Shown: positions 1 to 10,412, numbered from the stretch's first letter. The stretch: 64,000 nucleotides of DNA from Longispora fulva (GCF_015751905.1 NZ_JADOUF010000001.1:7928501-7992500); one strand, 5' to 3'. Notes: generated by a model not told the origin, from the letters alone. Numbers and translations are program-made.

Positions 1-417
1 ACGGTCGCGCCCACCACGCCGCCGGCACCCCCGCGGCCGACCCCGACGCCGTTCGTGACCACGGCGGCGACGGAGTTCACCCTCTTCGACCGCGACGGGG
101 TGTCCTTCGCCGGCGGCTGGGCCAACCAGCTCGCCAACGGCGGGGGCGGCGACATCTCCTACGACGACGGCAACCACCAGTTGAACTACTACGAGGCGGC
201 CGACACCGACGACACGAGCCATTCCGGGTGCCGGGCGGCGACCGTGCACCAGCTCGCCTTCAAGCTCGAACAGGTGCCGACGGGGACGACGTTCTGCCGG
301 GCCGAGGGCGTGAACGGTAACGACCGGCGGGTGTCCTACGTCGTGATCGTGGCGAAGGGCTTCGACATTCCGCAGCCGTACGTCAAGGTCCGGGTCTATT
401 TCGTGACGGCGAGCTGA
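1..417 (+). CDS. C-terminal part of an unidentified exported or membrane-anchored protein (5' end outside window)
   Basis: The frame is open from base 1, so the true start lies upstream; a GTG at 55 exists but would cut off a clear Thr/Pro-rich linker (about residues 1-19 of the visible part). The linker leads into a compact domain of about 115 residues with two cysteines (in SHSGCRAATV and GTTFCRAEG) that could form a disulfide, and it ends TAS. This layout is common for extracytoplasmic domains tethered behind a Pro/Thr-rich stalk in actinomycetes, for example behind a serine/threonine kinase or a lipoprotein, but I do not recognise the domain. Function unknown. Confidence 0.6.
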   Translation, partial: TVAPTTPPAPPRPTPTPFVTTAATEFTLFDRDGVSFAGGWANQLANGGGGDISYDDGNHQLNYYEAADTDDTSHSGCRAATVHQLAFKLEQVPTGTTFCRAEGVNGNDRRVSYVVIVAKGFDIPQPYVKVRVYFVTAS

Positions 418-522
418 CCGGTGACCCGGCGGCACCGCCGTTCACCGTCTGCTCGGCAGGACCCCGTCTTAAACCTCGTGCCCCGACAGATTTCCGACAT
501 CACCCAGAGTGACCTGCGAGGG

Positions 523-528
523 TACGCT
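523..528 (+). promoter_or_regulatory. -10 box TACGCT, leaderless start for the next gene
   Basis: TACGCT ends 6 nt before the ATG at 535, so a transcript would begin at or next to the start codon. The same arrangement recurs at 14 other genes in this window. It supports ATG 535 over the upstream in-frame GTG at 421. Confidence 0.55.
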
Positions 529-534
529 TCAGCC

Positions 535-861
535 ATGATGCCCGCCGGTGCGAACCTCGGCGGCCGTACCGCAGGCTGTGGCGCCGCCTTCGTGTTCTAC
601 GTGCCGGCCCTCGTCCTCGCCTGGATGCTCGCCCGACTGCTCCCGGACGACCTGCCGTGGTGGGGCCGGTTCGCGGTCGGGGTGCTCGTCCTCGTCGTCT
701 TCTCCGCGGCGCTCCTGCTCGTCGTCTCCCAGGTCGACCACTGGATCCGCACGCCCGGCGAGCAGGTGCCCGGGCGGGCCTGGGCCTTCTTCGGGGCCGG
801 CCTGGTCGCGGGCGTCCCGCTGGCGTATCTGGGCAGCGAGCTGTTGTCTCGACTATTCTGA
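535..861 (+). CDS. Small integral membrane protein, unknown function
   Basis: 108 residues with three hydrophobic stretches (about 12-32, 40-62 and 80-100), so probably three membrane helices; the soluble segments are short and there is no recognisable catalytic motif. I place the start at ATG 535 (a second ATG follows at 538) because of the -10 box 6 nt upstream; the same frame runs back to GTG 421 but that extension is Arg/Ser-rich and unlike a leader. It stands alone between the exported protein and gltB. The stop codon lies inside an inverted repeat. I do not recognise a family. Confidence 0.6.
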   Translation: MMPAGANLGGRTAGCGAAFVFYVPALVLAWMLARLLPDDLPWWGRFAVGVLVLVVFSAALLLVVSQVDHWIRTPGEQVPGRAWAFFGAGLVAGVPLAYLGSELLSRLF

Positions 862-874
862 ATGCACTCATTCA
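859..874. repeat. Perfect 6-bp inverted repeat upstream of gltB
   Basis: TGAATG-CACT-CATTCA. It overlaps the stop codon of the small membrane protein and lies about 56-71 nt upstream of the proposed gltB -10 box. It could be an operator for the gltBD promoter. About 8 nt further on (882-886) is a GTTAC pentamer, which resembles half of a GlnR site, but the partner half is poor. Confidence 0.35.
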
Positions 875-929
875 TCCGGTCGTTACTTTGATCACAAGAC
901 GGGTGTACTGCTAGGCGCGTTCCGTCGCG

Positions 930-935
930 TACACT
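930..935 (+). promoter_or_regulatory. Probable -10 box of gltB
   Basis: TACACT at 930-935 gives a predicted transcript start near 942 and a leader of about 53 nt carrying the gltB Shine-Dalgarno. No convincing -35 is visible. The gene-free stretch 862-994 holds only this and the inverted repeat. Confidence 0.4.
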
Positions 936-994
936 CAGTTCCACCTATCGGGCCGACGCTGTCCCGCCACCATGCGACCGCGTCAGGAGGCTCG

Positions 995-3900
995 ATGCCT
1001 GGTTCCCGCATCCCCGCACTCCAGGGCCTTTACGATCCCGCCAACGAACACGATGCCTGTGGCGTCGCCTTCGTGGCGGATCTGCGTGGCGCATCCCACG
1101 ATGTGGTCAGCAAGGGGTTGTCCGCCCTGGTCCGCATGGAGCACCGGGGCGCGCAGGGCGCGGATCCCGGTACGGGCGACGGTGCGGGCATCATGATCCA
1201 GATCCCGGACGCGTACTACCGGGCCACGGTCGACTTCGACCTGCCCCCGGCCGGCCACTACGCCACCGGCCTCGTGTTCATGGAGTCGGACGACACCCGG
1301 GTGCTGGAGAAGTACGCGATCGCCGAGCACGCCCACATCCTCGGCTGGCGCGACGTCCCGATCGACGAGACCGGCCTCGGCGAGGACGCCGTCGACGCGA
1401 TGCCCGTCATCCGGCAGGTCTTCCTCGCCTCCGACGAGGGCAAGAGCGGCATGGACCTCGAGCGGGTCGTGTACTGCGTCCGCAAGCAGGCCGAACGCGA
1501 GTCCCGCGAACGCGGCGCGCCCCTGTACTTCCCGTCGCTGTCCACCCGGACGATCGTGTACAAGGGCATGCTCACCCCGGCGCAGCTCGGCACCTTCTTC
1601 CCGGAGCTGTCCGACCCCCGGATCGTCAGCGCCCTCGCCCTGGTGCACAGCAGGTTCTCCACCAACACGTTCCCGTCGTGGCCGCTGGCGCACCCGTACC
1701 GGCTGGTGGCGCACAACGGGGAGATCAACACGATCAAGGGCAACCGGAACTGGATGGCCGCCCGCGAGGCCCTGCTGGACAGCGACGTGCTGCCCGGCCG
1801 GATCAAGCGGCTGTTCCCGATCACCACGCCCGGGGCCAGCGACTCCGCGACCTTCGACGAGGTCCTCGAACTGCTGCACCTGTCCGGGCGGAGCCTGCCG
1901 CACGCGGTGCTGATGATGGTGCCCGAGGCATGGGAGAACGACCCGGACATGGACCCCGCCAAGCGGGCGTTCTACCAGTTCCACGGTTCGCTGATGGAGC
2001 CATGGGACGGGCCGGCCTGCGTCGCGTTCACCGACGGCACCCGGATCGGGGCCGTCCTCGACCGCAACGGGCTGCGGCCGGCGCGCTGGTGGCGCACGTC
2101 CGACGACCTGGTCATCCTCGCCAGCGAGGCCGGCGTCGTGGACCTGGACCCGGCGACAGTGATCGCCAAGGGCCGGCTCCAGCCGGGCCGGATGTTCCTG
2201 GTCGACACCGCCGCGCACGCCATCGTGTCCGACGACGAGGTCAAGGCGGAGCTGGCCGCCGAGCAGCCCTACGCCGACTGGCTGCACGCCGGGCTGATGC
2301 ACCTGGAGACCTTGCCGGAGCGCGAGCACATCGTCTACACCCACGCCTCGGTGCTCCGCCGGCAGCAGACGTTCGGCTACACGGCCGAGGAGCTGCGCCT
2401 GCTGCTCGCCCCGATGGCCGTGTCCGGCGCGGAGCCCCTCGGTTCGATGGGTACCGACACGCCGATCGCCGCGCTGTCCAAGCGCCCCCGGCTGCTGTAC
2501 GACTACTTCAGCCAGCTGTTCGCGCAGGTCACCAACCCGCCGCTGGACGCGATCCGCGAGGAGCTGGTCACCAGCGTCGCGACCACGATCGGGCCGGAGC
2601 ACAACCTGCTCGACCCGGGCCCGGCGAGCTGCCGGCAGATCACCCTGCCCTACCCGGTGATCGACAACGACGAGCTGGCCAAGATCCTGTCGATCGACGA
2701 GGACGGCAACCTGCCCGGCTTCCAGGCCGTGCGGGTCTCCGGGCTGTACCGGGTCGCCGACGGCGCGGCCGGCATGAAGGCCCGGATCACCGAGATCTGC
2801 CGGCACGTGTCCGAGGCGATCGCCGACGGCGTGCGGATCCTCGTGCTGTCCGACCGCGACTCCACCGCCGACCTGGCACCGATCCCGTCGCTGCTGCTCA
2901 CGGCCGCCGTGCACCAGCACCTGGTCCGCGAGCAGACCCGCACGATGACCTCCCTGGTCGTCGAGTCGGGCGACTGCCGGGCCGTGCACCACGTCGCGCT
3001 GCTCATCGGGTACGGGGCGGCGGCGGTCAACCCGTACCTCGCCCTGGAGTCCGTCGAGGACCTGATCAGCACCGGTGGGCTCGACCTCGCCCCGGCCAAG
3101 GCGGTGCGCAACTACGTCAAGGCGCTCGGCAAGGGCGTCCTCAAGGTGATGTCGAAGATGGGCATCTCCACGGTCAGCTCGTACTGCGGCGCCCAGGTCT
3201 TCGAGGCCATCGGCCTGTCCACCGAGCTGGTCGGGCGCTACTTCGCCGGCACCACCGCCCGGCTCGGCGGCATCGGGCTCGACGGCGTGGCCGACGCGGT
3301 CGCCCAGCGGCACGCGGCGGCGTACGGCGGGGCGAGCGAGCTGGGCACGGGCGGGGAGTACCAGTACCGGCGCGACGGGGAGGTGCACCTCTTCAACCCG
3401 GAGACCGTGTTCCTGCTCCAGCACGCGACGCGGTCGAAGCAGTTCGACGTGTTCCGCAAGTACACGGAAAAGGTCGATGGTCTGACGGCCGACAGCGGTT
3501 CCCTGCGCGGACTGCTGGGCTTCGCCGACACGTCGCCGGTGCCCCTCGACGAGGTCGAGCCCGCGTCGGAGATCGTCAAGCGGTTCAACACCGGCGCGAT
3601 GTCCTACGGCTCGATCAGCGCCGAGGCGCACACCGACCTGGCGATCGCGATGAACCGCCTCGGCGCGAAGTCCAACACCGGCGAGGGCGGCGAGGACCCT
3701 GAGCGGCTCTACGACCCCGCGCGGCGCAGCGCCGTCAAGCAGGTCGCGTCGGGCCGGTTCGGGGTGACCAGCGAGTACCTGGTCAACGCCGACGACATCC
3801 AGATCAAGATGGCCCAGGGCGCCAAGCCCGGCGAGGGCGGCCAGCTGCCCGGCAACAAGGTGTGGCCCTGGGTCGCCAAGACCCGGCACTCCACGCCCGG

Positions 3901-5389
3901 CGTCGGGCTGATCTCGCCGCCGCCGCACCACGACATCTACTCGATCGAGGACCTCGCCCAGCTCATCCACGACCTGAAGAACGCCAACGACGCGGCCCGC
4001 ATCCACGTCAAGCTGGTGTCCGAGGTCGGCGTGGGCACCGTCGCGGCCGGCGTGGCCAAGACCAAGGCCGACGTCATCCTGATCTCGGGCCACGACGGCG
4101 GTACCGGCGCCTCGCCGATGAACTCCCTCAAGCACGCCGGCGCCCCCTGGGAGCTCGGGCTCGCCGAGGCCCAGCAGACCCTGCTGCTCAACGGCCTGCG
4201 CGAGCGGGTCACGGTGCAGGTCGACGGCCAGCTCAAGACCGGCCGGGACGTGATCGTGGCCGCGCTGCTCGGGGCCGAGGAGTTCGGCTTCGCCACCGCG
4301 CCGCTGATCGTGCAGGGCTGCGTGATGATGCGGGTCTGCCACCTCGACACCTGCCCGGTGGGCATCGCCACCCAGGACCCGGTGCTGCGCGAGCGGTACA
4401 CCGGAAAGCCCGAGTTCGTGGAGAACTTCTTCCTGTTCCTGGCCGAGGAGGTGCGGGGCTACCTCGCGGCCCTCGGGCTCCGGACGATCGACGAGGCCGT
4501 CGGTCGCGTCGAGCTGCTCCGGCAGACCTCCGGCGACCTCGACCTGGCTCCGGTGCTGCACATGCCGGACGTGGACTCCGCCCGGCGGCGCACCACCACC
4601 CAGAGCCACGACCTGTCGAAGATCGACCTGGACCTCGTGTCCCGGTGGACCCCCGGCCGGCCGCTGCGCGCCACCCTCGACGTGCACAACACCGACCGGT
4701 CGGTCGGCACCCTGCTCGGTTCCGCCGTCACCCGGCACGCCGGCGGCGCGGGCCTGCCCGACGGCACGATCGACATCACCCTGCGGGGCACCGCCGGGCA
4801 GTCGCTCGGCGCGTTCCTGCCGCGCGGCGTCACCCTGCGGCTCTACGGCGACGCCAACGACTACGTCGCCAAGGGCCTGTCGGGTGGCCGGATCGTGCTC
4901 CGGCCGTTCGTGTCCGCCCGGTTCGCGGCGTCCCAGCAGGTCATCGCCGGCAACACCATCCTGTACGGCGCCACCTCCGGCTCCTTCCACGCCTCCGGCC
5001 AGGTCGGCGAGCGGTTCGCCGTCCGCAACTCCGGGGCGCTCGGCGTCGTGGAGGGCGTGGGGGACCACGGCTGCGAGTACATGACCGGCGGCACCGTCGT
5101 CGTCCTCGGCCGGACCGGGCGCAACTTCGCGGCCGGCATGTCCGGCGGCGTCGCGTACGTGCTCGACCTCGACCCGGTCATGGTCAACCGCGAGCTGGTC
5201 GACCTGGAGCCGGTCGCGGATCCAGCGGCTCTGAAGGGCATCGTCGCCCAGCACCTCGAACTGACCGGCTCCACCACGGCGGCGCTCCTGCTGTCCGAGT
5301 GGGACCCGGCGCGGTTCACCCAGGTGATGTCCCGGGAGTACAAGGCGGCGCTGGCCGTGGTTGCAGAGAGGCAGGTCGTCCATGCCTGA
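995..5389 (+). CDS. gltB: Glutamate synthase (NADPH) large subunit
   Basis: 1464 residues, the usual size of bacterial GltB. It hydrolyses glutamine and transfers the ammonia to 2-oxoglutarate, giving two glutamates, as a heterodimer with GltD in the cytoplasm. The N-terminus carries a 21-residue propeptide before Cys22 (HDACGV), the amidotransferase class-II nucleophile; the amidotransferase domain runs to about 430, then the central domain, the FMN-binding synthase barrel (about 850-1210) and the C-terminal beta-helix. The 3Fe-4S ligands are Cys1109, Cys1115 and Cys1120 ([15 protein letters not shown]). ATG 995 follows AGGAGG at 985-990 with a 4-nt gap; the frame is open further upstream but without homology. 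The stop overlaps the gltD start by 8 nt. Confidence 0.97.
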   Translation: MPGSRIPALQGLYDPANEHDACGVAFVADLRGASHDVVSKGLSALVRMEHRGAQGADPGTGDGAGIMIQIPDAYYRATVDFDLPPAGHYATGLVFMESDDTRVLEKYAIAEHAHILGWRDVPIDETGLGEDAVDAMPVIRQVFLASDEGKSGMDLERVVYCVRKQAERESRERGAPLYFPSLSTRTIVYKGMLTPAQLGTFFPELSDPRIVSALALVHSRFSTNTFPSWPLAHPYRLVAHNGEINTIKGNRNWMAAREALLDSDVLPGRIKRLFPITTPGASDSATFDEVLELLHLSGRSLPHAVLMMVPEAWENDPDMDPAKRAFYQFHGSLMEPWDGPACVAFTDGTRIGAVLDRNGLRPARWWRTSDDLVILASEAGVVDLDPATVIAKGRLQPGRMFLVDTAAHAIVSDDEVKAELAAEQPYADWLHAGLMHLETLPEREHIVYTHASVLRRQQTFGYTAEELRLLLAPMAVSGAEPLGSMGTDTPIAALSKRPRLLYDYFSQLFAQVTNPPLDAIREELVTSVATTIGPEHNLLDPGPASCRQITLPYPVIDNDELAKILSIDEDGNLPGFQAVRVSGLYRVADGAAGMKARITEICRHVSEAIADGVRILVLSDRDSTADLAPIPSLLLTAAVHQHLVREQTRTMTSLVVESGDCRAVHHVALLIGYGAAAVNPYLALESVEDLISTGGLDLAPAKAVRNYVKALGKGVLKVMSKMGISTVSSYCGAQVFEAIGLSTELVGRYFAGTTARLGGIGLDGVADAVAQRHAAAYGGASELGTGGEYQYRRDGEVHLFNPETVFLLQHATRSKQFDVFRKYTEKVDGLTADSGSLRGLLGFADTSPVPLDEVEPASEIVKRFNTGAMSYGSISAEAHTDLAIAMNRLGAKSNTGEGGEDPERLYDPARRSAVKQVASGRFGVTSEYLVNADDIQIKMAQGAKPGEGGQLPGNKVWPWVAKTRHSTPGVGLISPPPHHDIYSIEDLAQLIHDLKNANDAARIHVKLVSEVGVGTVAAGVAKTKADVILISGHDGGTGASPMNSLKHAGAPWELGLAEAQQTLLLNGLRERVTVQVDGQLKTGRDVIVAALLGAEEFGFATAPLIVQGCVMMRVCHLDTCPVGIATQDPVLRERYTGKPEFVENFFLFLAEEVRGYLAALGLRTIDEAVGRVELLRQTSGDLDLAPVLHMPDVDSARRRTTTQSHDLSKIDLDLVSRWTPGRPLRATLDVHNTDRSVGTLLGSAVTRHAGGAGLPDGTIDITLRGTAGQSLGAFLPRGVTLRLYGDANDYVAKGLSGGRIVLRPFVSARFAASQQVIAGNTILYGATSGSFHASGQVGERFAVRNSGALGVVEGVGDHGCEYMTGGTVVVLGRTGRNFAAGMSGGVAYVLDLDPVMVNRELVDLEPVADPAALKGIVAQHLELTGSTTAALLLSEWDPARFTQVMSREYKAALAVVAERQVVHA

Positions 5390-6791
5390 TCCGAAGGGCT
5401 TCCTCACCCACGGCCGCCAGACGGCTCCCCGCCGGCCGGTGCCGGTCCGGATCTCCGACTGGCGCGAGGTCTATCTGCCCGCGTCCGACGAGCTGCTGAA
5501 GAACCAGGCGTCGCGGTGCATGGACTGCGGCATCCCGTTCTGCCACGACGGCTGCCCGCTCGGCAACCGGATCCCGGACTGGAACGACCTGGTCCGCACC
5601 GGCCGGTACGACGCCGCGGCCGAGCAGCTGTACGCCACGAACAACTTCCCGGAGTTCACCGGCCGGCTGTGCCCCGCCCCGTGCGAGGCGGCCTGCGTGC
5701 TCGGCATCGCGTCCGACGCGGTCACGATCAAGCAGGTCGAGCAGGCGATCGGGGACCGGGCGTCCCTGGCCCCCGGTGTCGTCGCCCCGGCCACCGGCCG
5801 GCGGATCGCGGTCGTCGGCTCCGGCCCCGCCGGGCTCGCCGCGGCGCAGCAGCTGGTCCGGGCCGGGCACGCCGTGACCGTCTTCGAACGCGACGACGCC
5901 CCCGGCGGCCTGCTCCGCTACGGCATCCCGGACTTCAAGCTGGAGAAGACCGTCCTCGACGCCCGGCTCGACCAGCTCCGTCTTGAGGGCGTGGTCTTCG
6001 AGTGCGGTGTCAACGTCACCGACCTGGCCGCGCTCCGGGAGTCCTTCGACGCCGTCCTGCTCGCCGTCGGGGCCCTCGCCGGCCGCGAGGTCGACACCCC
6101 CGGCCGGCACCTGGCCGGCGTGCACCAGGCCATGGAACACCTCGTCGAGGCCAACCGGTGGATCGCGTTCGGCGAACAGCCGGTCATCGACGCGGCCGGC
6201 AAGCACGTCGTCATCATCGGCGGCGGCGACACGGCCGCTGACTGCCTGGGCGTCGCCCACCGGCAGGGCGCGGCCTCCGTGACCCAGCTCGACCGGTACC
6301 CGGTGCCGCCCACCAGCCGCGACGGCGACCGCGACCCGTGGCCCACGTGGCCCTGGCTGCTGCGCGACTACGCGGCGCACGAGGAGGGCGGCGAGCGCGC
6401 CTTCGGGGTTGCGGTCTCGGAGTTCGAGGGCGCCGACGGTCAGGTCACCGGCGTGCGGATCGACGAGGTGACCGTCGTCAACCGGGTGGCCACCCCGGTG
6501 CCCGGCACCTCGCGGGTACTGCCCGCCGACCTGGTCCTCCTCGCGATCGGCTTCGCCGGCACCGACTCCCCGCTGGGGCTCGCCGAGGGCGGGCGCTTCC
6601 CGGCAGGCGACGACTGGCAGACGGGCACCGACGGCGTGTTCGTGGCCGGGGACGCGCACCGGGGCGCATCGCTCATCGTGTGGGCGATCGCCGAGGGGCG
6701 CGCGGCGGCCTCGGCGATCCACTCCTACCTGGGCGGGACCGGCGCGTTGCCGGCTCCGGTGCGCCCGACGTCGGCGGCACTGACGGTGTAG
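5382..6791 (+). CDS. gltD: Glutamate synthase small subunit
   Basis: 469 residues. It takes electrons from NADPH through FAD and iron-sulfur clusters to GltB. Visible: N-terminal cysteine clusters CMDCGIPFC and CPLG, then CPAPCEAAC, for two 4Fe-4S clusters; the FAD-binding [12 protein letters not shown] (about 138-150); the NADPH-binding [11 protein letters not shown] (about 273); and a C-terminal [17 protein letters not shown] segment. ATG 5382 lies 8 nt inside the end of gltB, so the pair is translationally coupled; GAGAGGCAGG just upstream can serve as ribosome binding site. Standard organisation, no anomaly. Confidence 0.97.
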   Translation: MPDPKGFLTHGRQTAPRRPVPVRISDWREVYLPASDELLKNQASRCMDCGIPFCHDGCPLGNRIPDWNDLVRTGRYDAAAEQLYATNNFPEFTGRLCPAPCEAACVLGIASDAVTIKQVEQAIGDRASLAPGVVAPATGRRIAVVGSGPAGLAAAQQLVRAGHAVTVFERDDAPGGLLRYGIPDFKLEKTVLDARLDQLRLEGVVFECGVNVTDLAALRESFDAVLLAVGALAGREVDTPGRHLAGVHQAMEHLVEANRWIAFGEQPVIDAAGKHVVIIGGGDTAADCLGVAHRQGAASVTQLDRYPVPPTSRDGDRDPWPTWPWLLRDYAAHEEGGERAFGVAVSEFEGADGQVTGVRIDEVTVVNRVATPVPGTSRVLPADLVLLAIGFAGTDSPLGLAEGGRFPAGDDWQTGTDGVFVAGDAHRGASLIVWAIAEGRAAASAIHSYLGGTGALPAPVRPTSAALTV

Positions 6792-6942
6792 GTTCCGGCT
6801 CCGGGCGGGCTCCAGGCTCCGGCCGGCCCCGGGCGGGCTTCGGCCCGGCTCGGCCGGCTTCGGCCCGGCTGTCCGGACGGGTTTCCGGCCTGGTAGCGAC
6901 ACCTTTCTGCAAGGTGCCGCCACCAGGGGCCGGGCCCCGTGC
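6792..6942. other. Gene-free low-complexity spacer between convergent genes
   Basis: Degenerate GC-rich repeats of the type CGGCCCGGCT / CGGGCGGGCT fill the spacer between gltD and the convergent CBS gene, with a GGGGCCGGGCCCC palindrome near 6930. Probably a region of overlapping transcription termination; no gene seen. Confidence 0.4.
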
Positions 6943-7371
6943 TCACATGCTCGGCGGCGCCGAGTACACCGCGTTGCAGTACCGGGCGAGCTTCTCCTCC
7001 GAGATGTGCGTCGCCAGGTCCGCCTCGCTGATCATGCCGACCAGCCGCTTGTCGTCCATCACGGGCAACCGGCGGATCTTGTGGTCCTGCATCATCTTGA
7101 TGACCTCGTCCTCGTCGGCGTCGGCCTCCACCCAGAAGATCCGGCCCTGGGCCATCTCCGCCGCCGTGACCTTCGACGGGTCCAGCCCGTGCGCCACGCA
7201 CTTCACCACGATGTCGCGGTCGGTGATGATGCCCTTCAACCTGTTGTCGGACCCGCAGATGGGCAGCGAGCCGACGTTGCGGTCCCGCATCATCTGGGCC
7301 GCCCGGTCCAGGGTCTCCATCTCCGGTACGCATTCCACCCCGGCGTGCATGATGTCCCGCGCGCTGCTCAT
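6943..7371 (-). CDS. CBS-pair protein resembling hypoxic response protein 1 (Hrp1)
   Basis: 142 residues made almost entirely of two CBS domains (about 1-65 and 70-130); starts MSSARDIM. It looks like mycobacterial Hrp1 (Rv2626c) in length and motifs (SARDIM, LPICG, TDRDIV, RRLPV, EADLA). CBS pairs bind adenine nucleotides and act as sensors; partner unknown. Start ATG 7371 is preceded on the minus strand by GAGGAGG, an excellent ribosome binding site, 5 nt away; the longer frame to 7455 has no support. It is divergent from pyk across a 216-nt spacer (7372-7587). Confidence 0.85.
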   Translation of the reverse strand: MSSARDIMHAGVECVPEMETLDRAAQMMRDRNVGSLPICGSDNRLKGIITDRDIVVKCVAHGLDPSKVTAAEMAQGRIFWVEADADEDEVIKMMQDHKIRRLPVMDDKRLVGMISEADLATHISEEKLARYCNAVYSAPPSM

Positions 7372-7574
7372 GGTCCCTCCTCGGCTGTTCCTCCCCGTCC
7401 CCTGAGCATGCCGTCTGGGCGTCCCCCGCGAGGGCCGGATCCGAAAACCGCTCATGGTCGGGCCGCGTGATCCGCCAGCCTGAATTGATGGTTTCCGCGA
7501 GGAATGTTGACAGAAGTCATGGTTCTTATGGTGGGACGAGGGAGACCGGCGTCACGCTGGGCATACGCCGCGAC

Positions 7575-7580
7575 TAGGCT
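7575..7580 (+). promoter_or_regulatory. -10 box TAGGCT of pyk (leaderless)
   Basis: TAGGCT ends 7 nt before GTG 7588, placing the transcript start at the start codon. GTCACG (7552-7557) is a weak -35 candidate with 17-bp spacing. Confidence 0.6.
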
Positions 7581-7587
7581 CGAACAC

Positions 7588-9015
7588 GTGACTCGTCGCG
7601 CGAAAATCGTCTGCACACTCGGCCCTGCTACCGCCACCCCGGAGCGTATCCGCGACCTCGTCGAGGCCGGAATGGATGTCGCCCGACTCAACTTCAGCCA
7701 CGGTACCCACGCCGACCACGAACGGGTGTACCACCTGGTCCGCGAGGCCGCCGACGCCACCGGGCGCGCGGTCGGGGTGCTCGCCGACCTGCAGGGCCCG
7801 AAGATCCGGCTCGGCAAGTTCGCCAACGGCCCCGTCGAGTGGCGCAACGGCGACCGGATCGTGATCACCAGCGACGACGTGCTCGGCACGGCGGACAGGG
7901 TGAGCTGCACGTACAAGAAGCTGCCCGCCGAGGTGAAGGCCGGCGACCGGCTGCTGATCGACGACGGCCGGCTCGCGCTCGAGGTGCTCGGCGTCGAGGG
8001 CGGCACGGACATCGAGGCCCTGGTCGTCGAGGGCGGCACGGTCTCCGACAACAAGGGCATCTCGCTGCCCAACGTCGCGGTGTCGGTGCCCGCGCTGAGC
8101 GAGAAGGACGCGGCCGACCTGCGGTTCGCCCTCGGCCTCAAGGTCGACATGGTCGCGCTGTCGTTCGTCCGCTCGCCCGACGACATCAAGCTCGTGCACG
8201 AGATCATGGACGAGGCCGGCGGCCGGGTGCCCGTGCTGGCCAAGATCGAGAAGCCGGAGGCCGTGGAGCGCCTCGACGCGATCGTGGACGCGTTCGACGG
8301 CATCATGGTGGCCCGGGGCGACCTCGGCGTCGAGCTGCCGCTGGAGCAGGTGCCGCTGGTCCAGAAGCGCGCCGTGCAGATGTGCCGCGAGGACGCCAAG
8401 CCGGTCATCGTGGCGACCCAGATGCTCGACTCCATGATCGAGAACTCCCGGCCGACCCGCGCGGAGGCCTCCGACGTGGCCAACGCCGTGCTCGACGGGG
8501 CGGACGCCGTGATGTTGTCGGGGGAGACCTCGGTCGGCAAGTACCCGATCCTGACGGTCTCCACGATGGCCCGGATCATTGAGACCACCGAGTCCGGCGA
8601 GCTCAAGGCCCCGAAGCTGCGGCACGCCCCGAAGACCCCGGGAGGCGCGATCACGGCGGCGGCGTTCCAGATCGCCGAGGCCGTCGACGCCCAGGCGCTC
8701 GTCGCGTTCAGCCAGACGGGCGACACGGTGCGCCGGCTCGCCCGGCTGCACTGCGAGCTACCGCTGCTCGCGTTCACCCCCGAGCCCTCGGTGCGCTGCC
8801 AGCTGGCGCTGTCCTGGGGCGTGGAGACGTTCCTGGTGCCGTTCGTGCAGCACACCGACGAGATGTTCCGCCAGGTCGACTCGGCGCTGCTTGGCCTCGG
8901 GGTGGCCACGCTCGGCGACTCGGTGATCATCGTGGCCGGCTCGCCCCCCGGCACCCCGGGATCGACCAACACCATCCGCCTGCACCGGCTGGGCGACCTG
9001 ACGGAGAATCGTTAG
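7588..9015 (+). CDS. pyk: Pyruvate kinase
   Basis: 475 residues. Converts phosphoenolpyruvate and ADP to pyruvate and ATP, the last step of glycolysis. Starts at GTG with MTRRAKIVCTLGPAT, the canonical first strand. Substrate-site motifs: RLNFSHG (about 31-37), DLQGPKIR (about 69-76), the catalytic LAKIEKPEA (about 213-221), MVARGDLGVE (about 240-249) and MLDSMIENSRPTRAE. The C-terminal allosteric domain is present, so the protein is full length. An in-frame ATG at 7522 exists upstream but the -10 box at 7575-7580 excludes it. Single gene, followed 44 nt later by tesB on the same strand. Confidence 0.96.
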   Translation: MTRRAKIVCTLGPATATPERIRDLVEAGMDVARLNFSHGTHADHERVYHLVREAADATGRAVGVLADLQGPKIRLGKFANGPVEWRNGDRIVITSDDVLGTADRVSCTYKKLPAEVKAGDRLLIDDGRLALEVLGVEGGTDIEALVVEGGTVSDNKGISLPNVAVSVPALSEKDAADLRFALGLKVDMVALSFVRSPDDIKLVHEIMDEAGGRVPVLAKIEKPEAVERLDAIVDAFDGIMVARGDLGVELPLEQVPLVQKRAVQMCREDAKPVIVATQMLDSMIENSRPTRAEASDVANAVLDGADAVMLSGETSVGKYPILTVSTMARIIETTESGELKAPKLRHAPKTPGGAITAAAFQIAEAVDAQALVAFSQTGDTVRRLARLHCELPLLAFTPEPSVRCQLALSWGVETFLVPFVQHTDEMFRQVDSALLGLGVATLGDSVIIVAGSPPGTPGSTNTIRLHRLGDLTENR

Positions 9016-9059
9016 GGAATCCGCCGCCGTAGCGGCATCGAACGAAGTGGGATGACGCT

Positions 9060-9941
9060 GTGGCGATGGTCGGTCAAGAGGCGCTCGACGCCCTGCTGGA
9101 GGTCCTCGACCTGGAGAAGGTCGAGGTCAACATCTTCCGGGGCATCAGCCCCCCGGTGGGGCCCCAGCGGGTGTACGGCGGCCAGGTCGCCGGCCAGGCC
9201 CTGGTCGCCGCCGGCCGCACGATGGAGCCGGACCGCAGGGTGCACTCCCTGCACGGCTACTTCGTCCGGCCGGGCGACACGACCATCCCGATCGTGTACT
9301 CGGTGGAGAACATCCGCGACGGCCGCTCCTTCTCCGTACGCCGGGTGACGGCCATCCAGCACGGCAAGCCCATCTTCTTCATGTCGGCGTCGTTCCAGCA
9401 GGACGACGGCGGCGCGAACCCGATGGACCACCAGAGCGACTCCCCGATCGACCAGGTCCCCGGGCCGGACGAGCTGCCGACGATGCTGGAGCAGCTGGAG
9501 AAGTACCCGGAAAGGGCCCAGATCTGGGCCGGCGTGCCCCGGCCACTGGACGTGCGCTACGTCGGGGAGTCCGGCTGGACCCGCAGCGGGGAGCGGACCA
9601 CCGAGCCCCGGCAGCGGGTCTGGATGCGGTTCGACGGCACGCTGCCCGACGACCCGCTGCTGCACGCCTGCCTGCTGACCTACGCCTCGGACCTGACCCT
9701 GCTGGACGCCGTGCTGTCCACGCACGGCGAGACGTGGGGCCCGGGCGGCGTGATCGGCGCGAGCCTGGACCACGCGCTGTGGTTCCACCGGTCGTTCCGG
9801 GCGGACGAGTGGTTCCTGTACGACTGCTGGAGCCCGTCGGCCTCCGGGGGGCGCGGACTGGCCAACGGCAGGATGTTCTCGCCGGACGGCCGGCATGTGG
9901 CCAGCGCCGTACAAGAGGGACTCCTCCGGCGGGTCGGCTGA
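9060..9941 (+). CDS. tesB: Acyl-CoA thioesterase II
   Basis: 293 residues forming two hotdog domains. Hydrolyses medium/long acyl-CoA to free fatty acid and CoA. Family signatures are GPQRVYGGQVAGQAL in the first hotdog and YASDLTLLD, GASLDHALWFHR and the C-terminal SAVQEGLLR in the second; the Asp, Ser/Thr and Gln of the active site are all present. GTG 9060 or the in-frame ATG 9066 are both possible starts; a GTGGGA sequence 7 nt upstream favours GTG 9060. pyk-tesB adjacency is conserved in actinomycetes. Confidence 0.93.
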   Translation: MAMVGQEALDALLEVLDLEKVEVNIFRGISPPVGPQRVYGGQVAGQALVAAGRTMEPDRRVHSLHGYFVRPGDTTIPIVYSVENIRDGRSFSVRRVTAIQHGKPIFFMSASFQQDDGGANPMDHQSDSPIDQVPGPDELPTMLEQLEKYPERAQIWAGVPRPLDVRYVGESGWTRSGERTTEPRQRVWMRFDGTLPDDPLLHACLLTYASDLTLLDAVLSTHGETWGPGGVIGASLDHALWFHRSFRADEWFLYDCWSPSASGGRGLANGRMFSPDGRHVASAVQEGLLRRVG

Positions 9942-9950
9942 GGAAGGCCG

Positions 9951-9956
9951 TACCCT
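9951..9956 (+). promoter_or_regulatory. -10 box TACCCT of the Rrf2 gene (leaderless)
   Basis: TACCCT ends 6 nt before ATG 9963 and starts 9 nt after the tesB stop, so the regulator has its own promoter inside the short gap. Confidence 0.55.
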
Positions 9957-9962
9957 CCGATC

Positions 9963-10412
9963 ATGAGACTCTCCGCCCGGGTTGACTACGCCCTGCGCGC
10001 CTGCGCCGAGCTCGCCGCGTCCGGCGAGAAGTTGGTGACGGCGGAAAAGCTCGCCCGCGCCCAGGACATTCCGCCCAAGTTCCTCGAAAGCATCCTGGTT
10101 CAGCTGCGCCGGGGCGGGATCGTCAACGCCCAACGCGGCCCCGAGGGCGGCTACTGGCTGGCCCGCCCGGCCGGCGACATCCACCTCGCCGAGGTGATCC
10201 GGGTGATCGACGGCCCGCTGTCCAACGTCCGCGGCCACCGGCCGGAGGACCTGGGCTACACGGGCACCGCGCGCGCGTTGCAGGAGGTCTGGATCGCGCT
10301 GCGGGCCGCCGAACGGCAGATCCTGGAGGAGGTCACGGTCGCGGACGTGGCCACCGGCAAGCTCCCGGAGCGGATCACGTCCCTGGCCGCCGACCCGGCC
10401 GCCTGGTCCTAG
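9963..10412 (+). CDS. Rrf2-family transcriptional regulator without cluster cysteines
   Basis: 149 residues with the Rrf2 winged helix: MRLSARVDYALRA, then PPKFLESILVQLRRGG recognition region and RGPEGGYWLARP wing (about residues 38-75). IscR/NsrR proteins bind a Fe-S cluster through three cysteines at about 90-110; here the only cysteine is Cys14, so cluster sensing of that type is excluded and it may resemble CymR-like members. Target unknown; it could act on neighbouring genes or itself. Terminated by the strong hairpin at 10498-10531. Confidence 0.88.
   Translation: MRLSARVDYALRACAELAASGEKLVTAEKLARAQDIPPKFLESILVQLRRGGIVNAQRGPEGGYWLARPAGDIHLAEVIRVIDGPLSNVRGHRPEDLGYTGTARALQEVWIALRAAERQILEEVTVADVATGKLPERITSLAADPAAWS

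Noticed and set aside
983..5407. Very long open frame (about 1470 codons) on the minus strand opposite gltB
   Set aside because: Arg/Gly/Val/Gln-rich composition from GC-biased third positions of gltB; no homology, no start signal. A typical high-GC shadow frame.
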